5,475 nucleotides of DNA from Loktanella sp. UBA3435 (lineage in GTDB: Bacteria; Pseudomonadota; Alphaproteobacteria; Rhodobacterales; Rhodobacteraceae). Location: positions 1-5,475 of the forward strand of contig DFSO01000043.1 in assembly GCA_002378665.1 (NCBI GenBank). Direction: 5' to 3'. The position numbers and the translations under genes were made by a program. Position 1 is the stretch's first letter. Each line of letters opens with the position of its first letter. Of the stretch, positions 1 to 5,475 are shown in pieces. The notes beneath the pieces are model-generated. The model did no database searches. It was not told the origin of the DNA and saw only the letters and a program-made list of their open reading frames with translations.

Positions 1-1121
1 TCGAAATCCTCGTGCCAGAAGCAGGTGAAGCTGGTGGTGAAGTCGTCACCGACGAAGAGCGCCAAGAGATCGCAGAAGCCAACGCCGTTGAAGTCGCGCC
101 CTCTGCGGCCGCATCCGCAGACGCCCAAGCACCAGACGCCGAAGTCGTCACAGAAACGATCACACAAGAAGATGTGCGCACCAGCGACCAAGACTACTCC
201 ACAGCCATTGGCGCTGCTGAAGTCGAAACAGCTTCGGGCGAGGGCGGTCTTTCAAACTTTGAAAAGGCGCTGCTCTTGGGCCTCGGCGCTGTTGTTGTCG
301 GCTCGGTTCTCAATAACGGCGACCAAGTCGTCGAGAACACAGGCGACCGTGTCATCGTGCAACGCGACGGCGAATTGCGCGTTTTGAAAAACGACGACCA
401 GCTTTTGCAACAGCCGAGCGCGCAGGTGCAAACGCAGACCTTTAACGACGGTTCAACCCGCACAGTCGTCGCCTATGACGATGGCAGCCAAGTCATCACT
501 ATTCGGTCCCGCGATGGCGCGGTTCTGCGCCGCACATTGATCCGCGCCGCTGATGGGGCAGAGGTTGTCTTGTTCGATGACACCCGCGAAATCGCGCCTG
601 TGAACTTCGCTGAACTGCCGACTTTGGACAGTTTGGAGGCGCAGCAAGATGCGCAAGACGCGACCCTCGTGACTGCTCTTGAACGCGCACTTTTCGCAGA
701 TGTCGGGCGCACGTTCTCGTTGCAGCAAGTCCGCGATTACAAGCGCGTCCGCGCTCTTGCGCCAGAGGTCGAAGTTGAAGCCGTGACATTTGCATCAGGC
801 TCTGCTGCGATTGATCCAAGCCAAGCCGAAGCACTCGCCGACCTTGGCGTGACCATGCGCAATTTGATCGAGAACGATCCCTCTGCCGTGTTCCTGATCG
901 AAGGCCACACTGACGCGGTCGGTGCGGCGAGCTACAACTTGGCGCTTTCTGACCGTCGTGCCGAAACAGTGGCCCTTGCGCTCACCGAATACTTCGCAGT
1001 GCCGCCGCAAAACCTGATCACGCAAGGCTACGGCGAGGCTGATCTCAAGGTGAAGGTCCTGACCAACGAGCGCGAAAACCGCCGCGCTGTCGTGCGCAAC
1101 ATCTCGCAGCTTTTGAACTAA
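1..1121 (+). CDS. OmpA/MotB-family peptidoglycan-binding envelope protein (5' end missing)
   Basis: The reading frame is open from the window edge (first full codon at base 3), so this is the 3' part of a longer gene. The GTG at 12 is not a credible start, as no signal peptide follows it. Numbering residues from that GTG: 1-80 is an acidic Ala/Glu/Val-rich, low-complexity linker. Residues 82-101 form a hydrophobic Gly/Val-rich stretch (ALLLGLGAVVVGSVL), either a membrane segment or a glycine-zipper-like helix. Residues 105-195 are likely beta-rich, with repeated DGS/DGA turns (NDGSTR, DDGSQV, RDGAVLRR). Residues 255-369 are an OmpA C-terminal domain with FASGSAAI, GHTDAVG (298-304), YNLALSDRRAETV and ENRRAVVRN. 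By family knowledge Asp301 and Arg316 would bind the diaminopimelate of peptidoglycan. The inferred role is a periplasmic or outer-membrane anchor to the cell wall. It is separated from pheS by a hairpin and a promoter-sized gap, so it is probably a separate transcript. Confidence 0.9.
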   Translation, partial: EILVPEAGEAGGEVVTDEERQEIAEANAVEVAPSAAASADAQAPDAEVVTETITQEDVRTSDQDYSTAIGAAEVETASGEGGLSNFEKALLLGLGAVVVGSVLNNGDQVVENTGDRVIVQRDGELRVLKNDDQLLQQPSAQVQTQTFNDGSTRTVVAYDDGSQVITIRSRDGAVLRRTLIRAADGAEVVLFDDTREIAPVNFAELPTLDSLEAQQDAQDATLVTALERALFADVGRTFSLQQVRDYKRVRALAPEVEVEAVTFASGSAAIDPSQAEALADLGVTMRNLIENDPSAVFLIEGHTDAVGAASYNLALSDRRAETVALALTEYFAVPPQNLITQGYGEADLKVKVLTNERENRRAVVRNISQLLN

Positions 1122-1132
1122 GCCCAAAACCT

Positions 1133-1164
1133 GTCACCAGCCTGCCAATTTGTGGGCTGGTGAC
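1133..1164 (+). terminator. Hairpin after the OmpA-family gene, candidate terminator
   Basis: A perfect 10-bp inverted repeat, GTCACCAGCC (1133-1142) with GGCTGGTGAC (1155-1164), begins 11 bases after the TAA stop. The stem can be extended inward by two G-U pairs and one C-G pair, leaving a 6-base loop. The position fits transcription termination of the upstream gene. No T-run follows the stem, so it is not a canonical intrinsic terminator. It could instead be a 3'-end stabilising hairpin, or part of the control region of the downstream operon. Confidence 0.55.
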
Positions 1165-1170
1165 GCAACG

Positions 1171-1199
1171 GTGCACGCCCAGTGCACGCGCGGTGCACG
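1171..1199 (+). repeat. Three GTGCACG repeats in 11-bp phase, candidate operator or RNA switch
   Basis: The heptamer GTGCACG occurs at 1171-1177, 1182-1188 and 1193-1199, exactly 11 bp apart. Its core GTGCAC is a perfect palindrome, so each copy could bind a symmetric protein, and 11-bp spacing puts the copies on nearly the same helix face. In RNA, any two copies could pair as a 6-bp stem (5-base loop for neighbours), making the 1:2 and 2:3 pairings mutually exclusive. The array lies 75-103 bases upstream of the pheS start and just before a TATAAA box. The repeat is directly visible; the regulatory role is inference. I do not recognise it as a known binding site. Confidence 0.5.
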
Positions 1200-1205
1200 T
1201 ATAAA
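1200..1205 (+). promoter_or_regulatory. Possible -10 element for the pheST operon
   Basis: TATAAA stands out in a GC-rich gap immediately after the third GTGCACG copy and could be a -10 box for transcription of pheS. No good -35 (TTGAC-like) sequence lies 16-18 bp upstream; that space is taken up by the GTGCAC repeats, as would be expected of an activator-dependent promoter or of operator sites overlapping a promoter. An alternative weak pair is TTGCGC (1218-1223) with TAACTC (1241-1246), 17 bp apart. A promoter in this gap is likely on context, but its exact position is uncertain. Confidence 0.3.
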
Positions 1206-1261
1206 ACACCGCAAACCTTGCGCCCACGCCGCCATTTCGCTAACTCCGCACTAACGGATTT

Positions 1262-1267
1262 GAGAGG
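1262..1267 (+). promoter_or_regulatory. Ribosome binding site of pheS
   Basis: GAGAGG is a purine-rich Shine-Dalgarno match ending six bases before the ATG at 1274. Together with the family-typical N-terminus MDDLKAKYL, it fixes the pheS start. Confidence 0.75.
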
Positions 1268-1273
1268 CGGACC

Positions 1274-2347
1274 ATGGACGATCTGAAAGCAAAATATCTC
1301 GACTTAATCGGCAAGGCAGACAGCTCTTCTGGGCTTGAGGATTTGCGCGTCGCGGCACTTGGTAAAAAGGGCGAGATCAGCTTGCAAATGCGCGAGCTTG
1401 GCAAGATGAGCCCCGAGGAACGCCAGACCGCTGGACCTGCGCTAAACGCCCTGAAAGACGAGATTAATTCGGCACTCGTCGCCAAAAAGGTGGCCCTTGA
1501 TGACGCCGCATTGGACGAGCGCCTGCGCGGTGAGTGGCTTGATGTGACCTTGCCATCGCGCCCACGCGGCGAGGGCTCGATCCACCCGATTTCCCAAGTC
1601 ACTGAGGAAGTCACCGCCATTTTCGCCGACATGGGTTTCTCGGTTGCCGAAGGCCCGCAGATCGAATCTGATTGGTATAACTTCGACGCGCTCAACATCC
1701 CCGGCCACCACCCCGCCCGCGCCGAAATGGACACATTCTACACGCACCGCGCGGAGGGTGATAACCGCCCGCCACACGTGTTGCGCACGCACACTTCTCC
1801 TGTTCAAATCAGGGGCTTAGAGGCAAACGGCGCGCCGATCCGCATCATCTGTCCGGGTCGCGTGTACCGTGCTGACTACGACCAAACGCACACACCAATG
1901 TTCCACCAAGTCGAGGGTTTGGCCATCGACAAAGACGTCTCCATGGCCAACCTGAAATGGTGCCTCGAAGAGTTCGTGAAATCCTTCTTCGAAGTGGACG
2001 CCGTCGACCTACGCTTCCGCGCCTCGCACTTCCCGTTTACCGAACCTTCAGCCGAAGTTGATATCCGCTGCTCATGGGACAACGGCACACTGAAAATTGG
2101 CGAAGGCGACGATTGGTTGGAAATCTTGGGCAGCGGCATGGTCCACCCCAAAGTGCTGCAAGCCGCAGGCGTTGATCCATCCGTCTACCAAGGCTTCGCC
2201 TTCGGCGTCGGCATCGACCGCATCGCCATGCTGAAATACGGCATCCCAGACCTGCGCGCATTCTTCGATAGCGACCTGCGCTGGCTGCGCCACTACGGTT
2301 TCCGATCACTCGATGTGCCAACGCTGCACGGGGGGCTTTCCAAATGA
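1274..2347 (+). CDS. pheS: Phenylalanine--tRNA ligase alpha subunit
   Basis: Catalytic subunit of the class II phenylalanyl-tRNA synthetase, which joins phenylalanine to tRNA-Phe in the cytoplasm as an (alpha-beta)2 tetramer with PheT. The 357-residue protein has an N-terminal helical, coiled-coil-like arm that contacts tRNA (about 1-90), followed by the catalytic core. Class II motif 1 is around 121-149 (GFSVAEGPQIESDWYNFDAL, then HHPAR). Motif 2 lies at 168-219 (LRTHTSPVQIR, then CPGRVYRADYDQTHTPMFHQ with VEG). RFRASHFPFTEPSAEVDI (247-264) completes the substrate pocket. Motif 3 spans about 307-343 (GFAFGVGIDRIAMLKYGIPD and on), with the conserved ATP-binding arginine. Ala309 in GFAFG aligns with the residue that shapes the phenylalanine pocket in E. 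coli (Ala294), so normal specificity is expected. It is longer than E. coli PheS (327 residues), with a tail ending LHGGLSK, as in alphaproteobacteria. Its stop overlaps the pheT start. Confidence 0.98.
   Translation: MDDLKAKYLDLIGKADSSSGLEDLRVAALGKKGEISLQMRELGKMSPEERQTAGPALNALKDEINSALVAKKVALDDAALDERLRGEWLDVTLPSRPRGEGSIHPISQVTEEVTAIFADMGFSVAEGPQIESDWYNFDALNIPGHHPARAEMDTFYTHRAEGDNRPPHVLRTHTSPVQIRGLEANGAPIRIICPGRVYRADYDQTHTPMFHQVEGLAIDKDVSMANLKWCLEEFVKSFFEVDAVDLRFRASHFPFTEPSAEVDIRCSWDNGTLKIGEGDDWLEILGSGMVHPKVLQAAGVDPSVYQGFAFGVGIDRIAMLKYGIPDLRAFFDSDLRWLRHYGFRSLDVPTLHGGLSK
2330..2335 (+). promoter_or_regulatory. G-run acting as ribosome binding site for pheT
   Basis: A run of six G residues inside the last codons of pheS ends eight bases before the pheT ATG at 2344. 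It can pair with the pyrimidine-rich anti-Shine-Dalgarno end of 16S rRNA. It supports this start alongside the ATGA overlap, though coupling to pheS translation may matter more. Confidence 0.4.
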
Positions 2348-4737
2348 AATTCACACTCTCTTGGCTGAAAGCCCATCTTGATACCACGGCGACTGTCGAT
2401 GAAATCTGCGAGGCTCTGACTGATCTGGGTCTTGAGGTCGAAGGCGTTGAAAACCCAAGTGAAAAGCTGAAGGCGTTCACGCTGGGTTACGTCAAACACG
2501 CCGAAAAGCACCCCGATGCGGATAAGCTGCGGGTGTGTAAAGTCGATACTGACGAGGGCGAGTTGCAGATCATTTGCGGTGCGCCAAATGCCCGCGAGGG
2601 GATCACCGTTGTTGTCGCCAAACCGGGTGTTTACGTGCCTGGGATTGATACGACGATTGGCGTCGGCAAAATCCGTGGCATCGATAGCTATGGCATGATG
2701 GCATCTGAAAAAGAGCTGGAACTCTCTGAGGAGCATGACGGCATTATCGAGCTGCCAAGCGGCGAAGTGGGTGAGCGCTTCATCGACTGGCTGGCCAAGA
2801 ATGATCCGTCCAAAGTGGACACCACAATCGAGATCGCGATCACGCCAAACCGCCCTGACGCGCTAGGTGTGCGCGGCATTGCGCGTGACTTGGCCGCCCG
2901 TGGTTTGGGCAAGCTGAAACCGCGTGACGTGGACCCAGTTGAGGCGACATTCCAATCTGATCTGACGGTCAGCATTGATGAAGATACGCTGGACGGTGCC
3001 CCTGTTTTCATGGGGCGTTTGATTAAGGGCGTGAAGAACGGACCCTCCCCAGAATGGTTGCAAGACCTGCTGCGCGCGATCGGCCTGCGTCCGATTTCGT
3101 TCCTCGTCGATGTGACCAACTACTTCACCTATGACCGCAATCGCCCGCTGCACGTTTTTGATGCCGATAAGGTCAAAGGCAACCTGCGCGTTCACCGTGC
3201 GGTTGGTGGCGAGCAGATCGTCGCCTTGGACGATAAAACCTACACGCTGCAAACGGGTCAGATGGTCATTTCCGACGACAATGGCGTGCAAAGCATTGCG
3301 GGTATCATGGGCGGCGAGGCGACTGGCTGCACCGAGGATACCGTAAATGTATTCGTGGAAAGCGCCTATTGGGACCCGATCCAGATCGCTTATGCGGGCC
3401 GCGCACTCAAGATTAACTCCGACGCCCGCTACCGTTTTGAGCGTGGCATCGACCCTGCGTTCACCGCCGAAGGCCTAGAGCATGCCGTGCGTATGATCGT
3501 TGATAACGCGGGCGGTGAAGCGTCGAAAGTTGTTGTCGCGGGCAAGGTGCCAAACGTGGCGCGTGCTTATAAGCTGGACGCAAAGCGGGTGATTTCGCTT
3601 GTTGGCATGGACATCCCAGAGAGCACACAGCGCCAGACGCTGACCGCCCTTGGCTTCCGTCTTGAGGGCGATATGGCCCATGTGCCAAGCTGGCGTCCTG
3701 ACGTGCTGGGCGAGGCTGATTTGGTAGAAGAAGTGGCGCGGATTGCGTCGCTGACCAAGCTGATGGGCAAGCCTTTGCCACGTGTGGCTGGTGTGCCAAA
3801 GCCGATCCTGACGACCCTGCAATCGCGCCAACAAATGGCGAAACGCACGGTGGCGGGTTTGGGTTACAACGAATGCGTGACCTATAGCTTCATCGACCGC
3901 GAGGCGGCGGCGATGTTTGGTGGTGGCGATGATGCGACGATGTTGCAAAACCCGATCTCGGCCGATCTGTCTCATATGCGCCCCGGATTGTTGCCTGGTT
4001 TGCTGCGTGCAGCGGCCCGCAATCAGGCGCGCGGTTTTGCCGATATGGCGCTCTTTGAGGTTGGCCATGCGTTTCAAGGCGGAGAGCCCGGTGAACAGCA
4101 TGTGCAGATTGCGGGTATCTTGATCGGACGCACGGGACCAAAGGATGTACATGGCACATCGCGCGGCGTTGATGTGTTTGACGCTAAGGCTGACGCCGAG
4201 GCCGTTTTGGCCGCCATTGGTGCCCCTGCGAAGGTGCAGATTTTGCGCGGTGCAGAGGGCTGGTGGCATCCGGGTCGTCACGGCAAGATTTGCCTTGGCC
4301 CGAAAAAGGTCATGGGTGTCTTTGGCGAATTGCACCCTAAGATCCTGCGCGACATGGATATCAAGGGGCCTGCGGTTGCCTTTGTTCTTTACCCGCAGGA
4401 AATACCTGAGCCAAAGAACAAGGTCACAGCGCGCACCGCTTTGATTGCTACGGACCTGCAAGCTGTTGAGCGTGACTTTGCCTTTGTGGTGGATGCCGAT
4501 GTAGAAGCGCTGACGTTGGTCAATGCCGCGGCGGGGGCTGACAAGGCGCTGATCACGGAGGTACGCGTCTTTGACGAGTTCATCGGTGGCAACCTTGGGG
4601 AGGGCAAAAAATCGCTCGCGATTACGGTCCGTTTGCAGCCCACGGATGCCACGTTGAAAGACAAGGACATCGAGGCGGTTGCGGCCAGTATCGTGGCCAA
4701 AGTGACCAAGGCAACTGGCGGCGTACTGCGCGGATGA
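2344..4737 (+). CDS. pheT: Phenylalanine--tRNA ligase beta subunit
   Basis: Large subunit of phenylalanyl-tRNA synthetase; it binds tRNA-Phe and hydrolyses mischarged Tyr-tRNA-Phe. The 797 residues match the full bacterial length. Visible order: N-terminal MKFTLSWLK segment; EMAP/OB-like tRNA-binding domain (about 40-150, with HPDADKLRVCKVD and ICGAPNAREG); B3/B4 editing domain (about 205-395); B5 domain (about 405-475, with RPDVLGEADLVEEVARI); catalytic-like core (about 485-690, with NPISADLSHMRPGLLPGLL); and C-terminal ferredoxin-fold anticodon-binding domain (about 705-797, from AVERDFAFVVD). By comparison with E. coli editing residues as I remember them, His270 (PLHVFD), Gly323 (GIMGG), Glu339 (ESAYWDP) and Ala361 are retained, with Ser359 in the place of Thr354. 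No frameshift or gap is seen. The start overlaps the pheS stop by four bases (ATGA) and the stop overlaps the next gene in the same way, which implies translational coupling on both sides. Confidence 0.98.
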   Translation: MKFTLSWLKAHLDTTATVDEICEALTDLGLEVEGVENPSEKLKAFTLGYVKHAEKHPDADKLRVCKVDTDEGELQIICGAPNAREGITVVVAKPGVYVPGIDTTIGVGKIRGIDSYGMMASEKELELSEEHDGIIELPSGEVGERFIDWLAKNDPSKVDTTIEIAITPNRPDALGVRGIARDLAARGLGKLKPRDVDPVEATFQSDLTVSIDEDTLDGAPVFMGRLIKGVKNGPSPEWLQDLLRAIGLRPISFLVDVTNYFTYDRNRPLHVFDADKVKGNLRVHRAVGGEQIVALDDKTYTLQTGQMVISDDNGVQSIAGIMGGEATGCTEDTVNVFVESAYWDPIQIAYAGRALKINSDARYRFERGIDPAFTAEGLEHAVRMIVDNAGGEASKVVVAGKVPNVARAYKLDAKRVISLVGMDIPESTQRQTLTALGFRLEGDMAHVPSWRPDVLGEADLVEEVARIASLTKLMGKPLPRVAGVPKPILTTLQSRQQMAKRTVAGLGYNECVTYSFIDREAAAMFGGGDDATMLQNPISADLSHMRPGLLPGLLRAAARNQARGFADMALFEVGHAFQGGEPGEQHVQIAGILIGRTGPKDVHGTSRGVDVFDAKADAEAVLAAIGAPAKVQILRGAEGWWHPGRHGKICLGPKKVMGVFGELHPKILRDMDIKGPAVAFVLYPQEIPEPKNKVTARTALIATDLQAVERDFAFVVDADVEALTLVNAAAGADKALITEVRVFDEFIGGNLGEGKKSLAITVRLQPTDATLKDKDIEAVAASIVAKVTKATGGVLRG

Positions 4738-5165
4738 TCCGCCGCGCCGCCCTTGATGACGTCAAAGGTTTGCGGGCCGCAGTGATTGCGGCCTACGCGC
4801 CCGTTGCGGAGCAGGGGATCGGGTTGCCGCCTGTCGCCGAAGGGCTGGACGCCGATATTCGCGACCACCTCGTCTGGGTCGCTGATGATCGGGGCATTAT
4901 CCTTGGCGGGATCGTTTTGGCGCTCACTGACGGTCACGCGCATTTGGTGAACGTGGCTGTGCATCCTGACTTTGCGGGTAAGGGGCTTGGGCGCGAGCTG
5001 ATCGACACGGCTCAGAGCGAGGCAATCGACTTGGGCTGCACCGATATGTCGCTGACAACTCACTCTGATATGACGTCCACCATTAGTTTCTATGAAAAGC
5101 TAGGATGGACCGAGACGGGGCGCGAAGACGACAAAGTGTTTATGACGACGCAATTGTTTTCGTGA
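4734..5165 (+). CDS. GNAT-family N-acetyltransferase, substrate unknown
   Basis: A 143-residue, single-domain cytoplasmic acetyltransferase of the GCN5-related (GNAT) fold, expected to move an acetyl group from acetyl-CoA to an amine. It opens with MIRRAALDDVKGLRAAVIAAY, the usual beta1-alpha1 of GNATs. Motif A (beta4-alpha3) is LVNVAVHPDFAGKGLGRELI (71-90), where the GKGLG loop would hold the acetyl-CoA pyrophosphate; Ala81 stands where the R/Q-x-x-G-x-G/A signature normally has Arg or Gln. Motif B includes SLTTHSDMTSTISFYEKLGW (106-125), with Tyr120 in the usual general-acid position. The ATG overlaps the pheT stop (ATGA) with only a weak GGCGG upstream, so translation is probably coupled to pheT. 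Position in the synthetase operon suggests co-expression but does not reveal the substrate; a ribosomal, tRNA-linked, amino-acid or small-molecule amine are all possible. Confidence 0.9.
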   Translation: MIRRAALDDVKGLRAAVIAAYAPVAEQGIGLPPVAEGLDADIRDHLVWVADDRGIILGGIVLALTDGHAHLVNVAVHPDFAGKGLGRELIDTAQSEAIDLGCTDMSLTTHSDMTSTISFYEKLGWTETGREDDKVFMTTQLFS

Positions 5166-5434
5166 TGCGCGGTCTGGCCCTTGTCATCTTGATGTTGCTT
5201 GAGAGCCCCGCATTTGCGCAGCTTTGCGTCGTGCCTGTGATTGATGGGCAGCCGACGGAAGAGCCTGAAATCAGCAAGCCTTATCTGATGGCAGATAACG
5301 TTTCGGTCATCGAAGGTTATCCGCATTTGCTTATCAAACGACACCCTATCCTTAATACCATCCGCAACGGCCGATTTGAGCCGCTAGATGTCGCGTTTCC
5401 CGATTCGTTTTGGAGTAGTTATCGTGACACCTAA
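5165..5434 (+). CDS. Short exported protein of unknown function, possibly truncated
   Basis: I do not recognise the family. The start is taken as the ATG at 5165, which shares its A with the preceding gene's stop (TGATG). An in-frame ATG at 5105 would bury the signal sequence behind 20 Arg/Asp-rich residues inside the acetyltransferase gene. From 5165 the 89-residue product begins with a clear Sec signal peptide, MRGLALVILMLLESPAFA, with predicted cleavage AFA|Q after residue 18. There is no lipobox at Cys21. The 71-residue mature part, with VSVIEGYPHLLIKRHP and NGRFEPLDVAFPDSF, resembles beta-strand/turn repeats and could be the first blades of a beta-propeller; this is a guess. GC content is about 47% over 5281-5400, against roughly 57% in a sampled 60-base stretch of pheT. 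No Shine-Dalgarno is evident, so expression probably depends on coupling. The frame continues in a protein-like way after the TAA, so the gene may be broken. Confidence 0.65.
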   Translation: MRGLALVILMLLESPAFAQLCVVPVIDGQPTEEPEISKPYLMADNVSVIEGYPHLLIKRHPILNTIRNGRFEPLDVAFPDSFWSSYRDT

Positions 5435-5475
5435 ATATTGCCAGATGGGCGGACGATTGGTTTAGGCAACGATCG
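5435..5475 (+). other. Unassigned right edge, possible continuation of the exported protein beyond an in-frame stop
   Basis: Directly after the TAA at 5432-5434, the same frame reads ILPDGRTIGLGND to the window end with no further stop. A DGR turn between hydrophobic stretches is typical of beta-propeller blades. Two other readings are also open to the edge: + strand HLNIARWADDWFRQRS from 5428, and a minus-strand tail RSLPKPIVRPSGNI ending with TAG at 5433-5431. The piece is too short to decide. No terminator hairpin is visible here. Confidence 0.3.

Noticed and set aside
795..1127. A minus-strand open frame opposite the OmpA domain
   Set aside because: The + strand carries an unmistakable OmpA C-terminal domain here; the antisense product has no motif.
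1229..1270. CCGCC (1229-1233) could pair with GGCGG (1266-1270) and mask the pheS ribosome binding site
   Set aside because: Only five pairs across a 32-base loop; too weak and too likely by chance in GC-rich DNA.
1122..1273. A Phe-rich leader peptide for attenuation of pheST, as in enteric bacteria
   Set aside because: No short ORF with clustered TTT/TTC codons and a following U-tract terminator is present in the gap.
1240..1734. A minus-strand open frame of 164 codons opposite the start of pheS
   Set aside because: It is Ser/Arg-rich and without motifs, and its frame is explained by the codon bias of pheS on the other strand.
3475..4461. A 328-codon open frame on the minus strand
   Set aside because: It lies wholly inside pheT, which is clearly coding along its entire length. 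The translation is rich in His, Arg and Gln with no recognisable domain, as expected of the shadow of a GC-rich gene.
5388..5465. A 25-codon + strand ORF starting MSRFPIRFG
   Set aside because: It overlaps the exported-protein gene in another frame, has no ribosome binding site and no recognisable features.
5431..5475. The C-terminus of a convergent minus-strand gene ending PIVRPSGNI
   Set aside because: Only 14 codons are visible and two + strand readings are equally open; it cannot be supported without sequence beyond the window.

Overview
The window looks like ordinary chromosomal DNA from an alphaproteobacterium, most likely of the Rhodobacterales (Roseobacter-like). This rests on three things: the style of the OmpA-family protein at the left end, the alphaproteobacterial forms of PheS and PheT (long PheS with a C-terminal tail, PheT with an NSDARYRFERG segment), and the moderately GC-rich coding. 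That placement is from memory of these families, not from a search. All convincing genes are on the + strand.

Layout: (1) Bases 1-1121 hold the 3' part of an OmpA/MotB-type peptidoglycan-binding envelope protein whose beginning lies outside the window. (2) Bases 1122-1273 are the only sizeable intergenic gap. It contains a perfect 10-bp inverted repeat just after the stop (candidate terminator), then three copies of the palindrome GTGCAC spaced exactly 11 bp apart, then an AT-rich TATAAA box and a good ribosome binding site. This gap must hold the promoter and control region of the next operon. (3) Bases 1274-4737 are pheS and pheT, the alpha and beta subunits of phenylalanyl-tRNA synthetase, which form an (alpha-beta)2 enzyme. 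(4) Bases 4734-5165 encode a small GNAT-family N-acetyltransferase of unknown substrate. (5) Bases 5165-5434 encode a short protein with a clear signal peptide. (6) Bases 5435-5475 are unassigned, but they keep reading in the same frame as the preceding gene in a protein-like way.

The four genes from pheS onward are packed without gaps: ATGA overlap, ATGA overlap, then TGATG. They are almost certainly one translationally coupled transcript in which the acetyltransferase and the exported protein ride with an essential tRNA synthetase. Most of the window is standard housekeeping content. I see no mobile element, CRISPR array, tRNA, rRNA or defence system. The parts worth a second look are the phased GTGCAC triplet upstream of pheS, the two passenger genes, and the suspicious in-frame stop near the right edge that may mark a broken or mis-sequenced exported protein.
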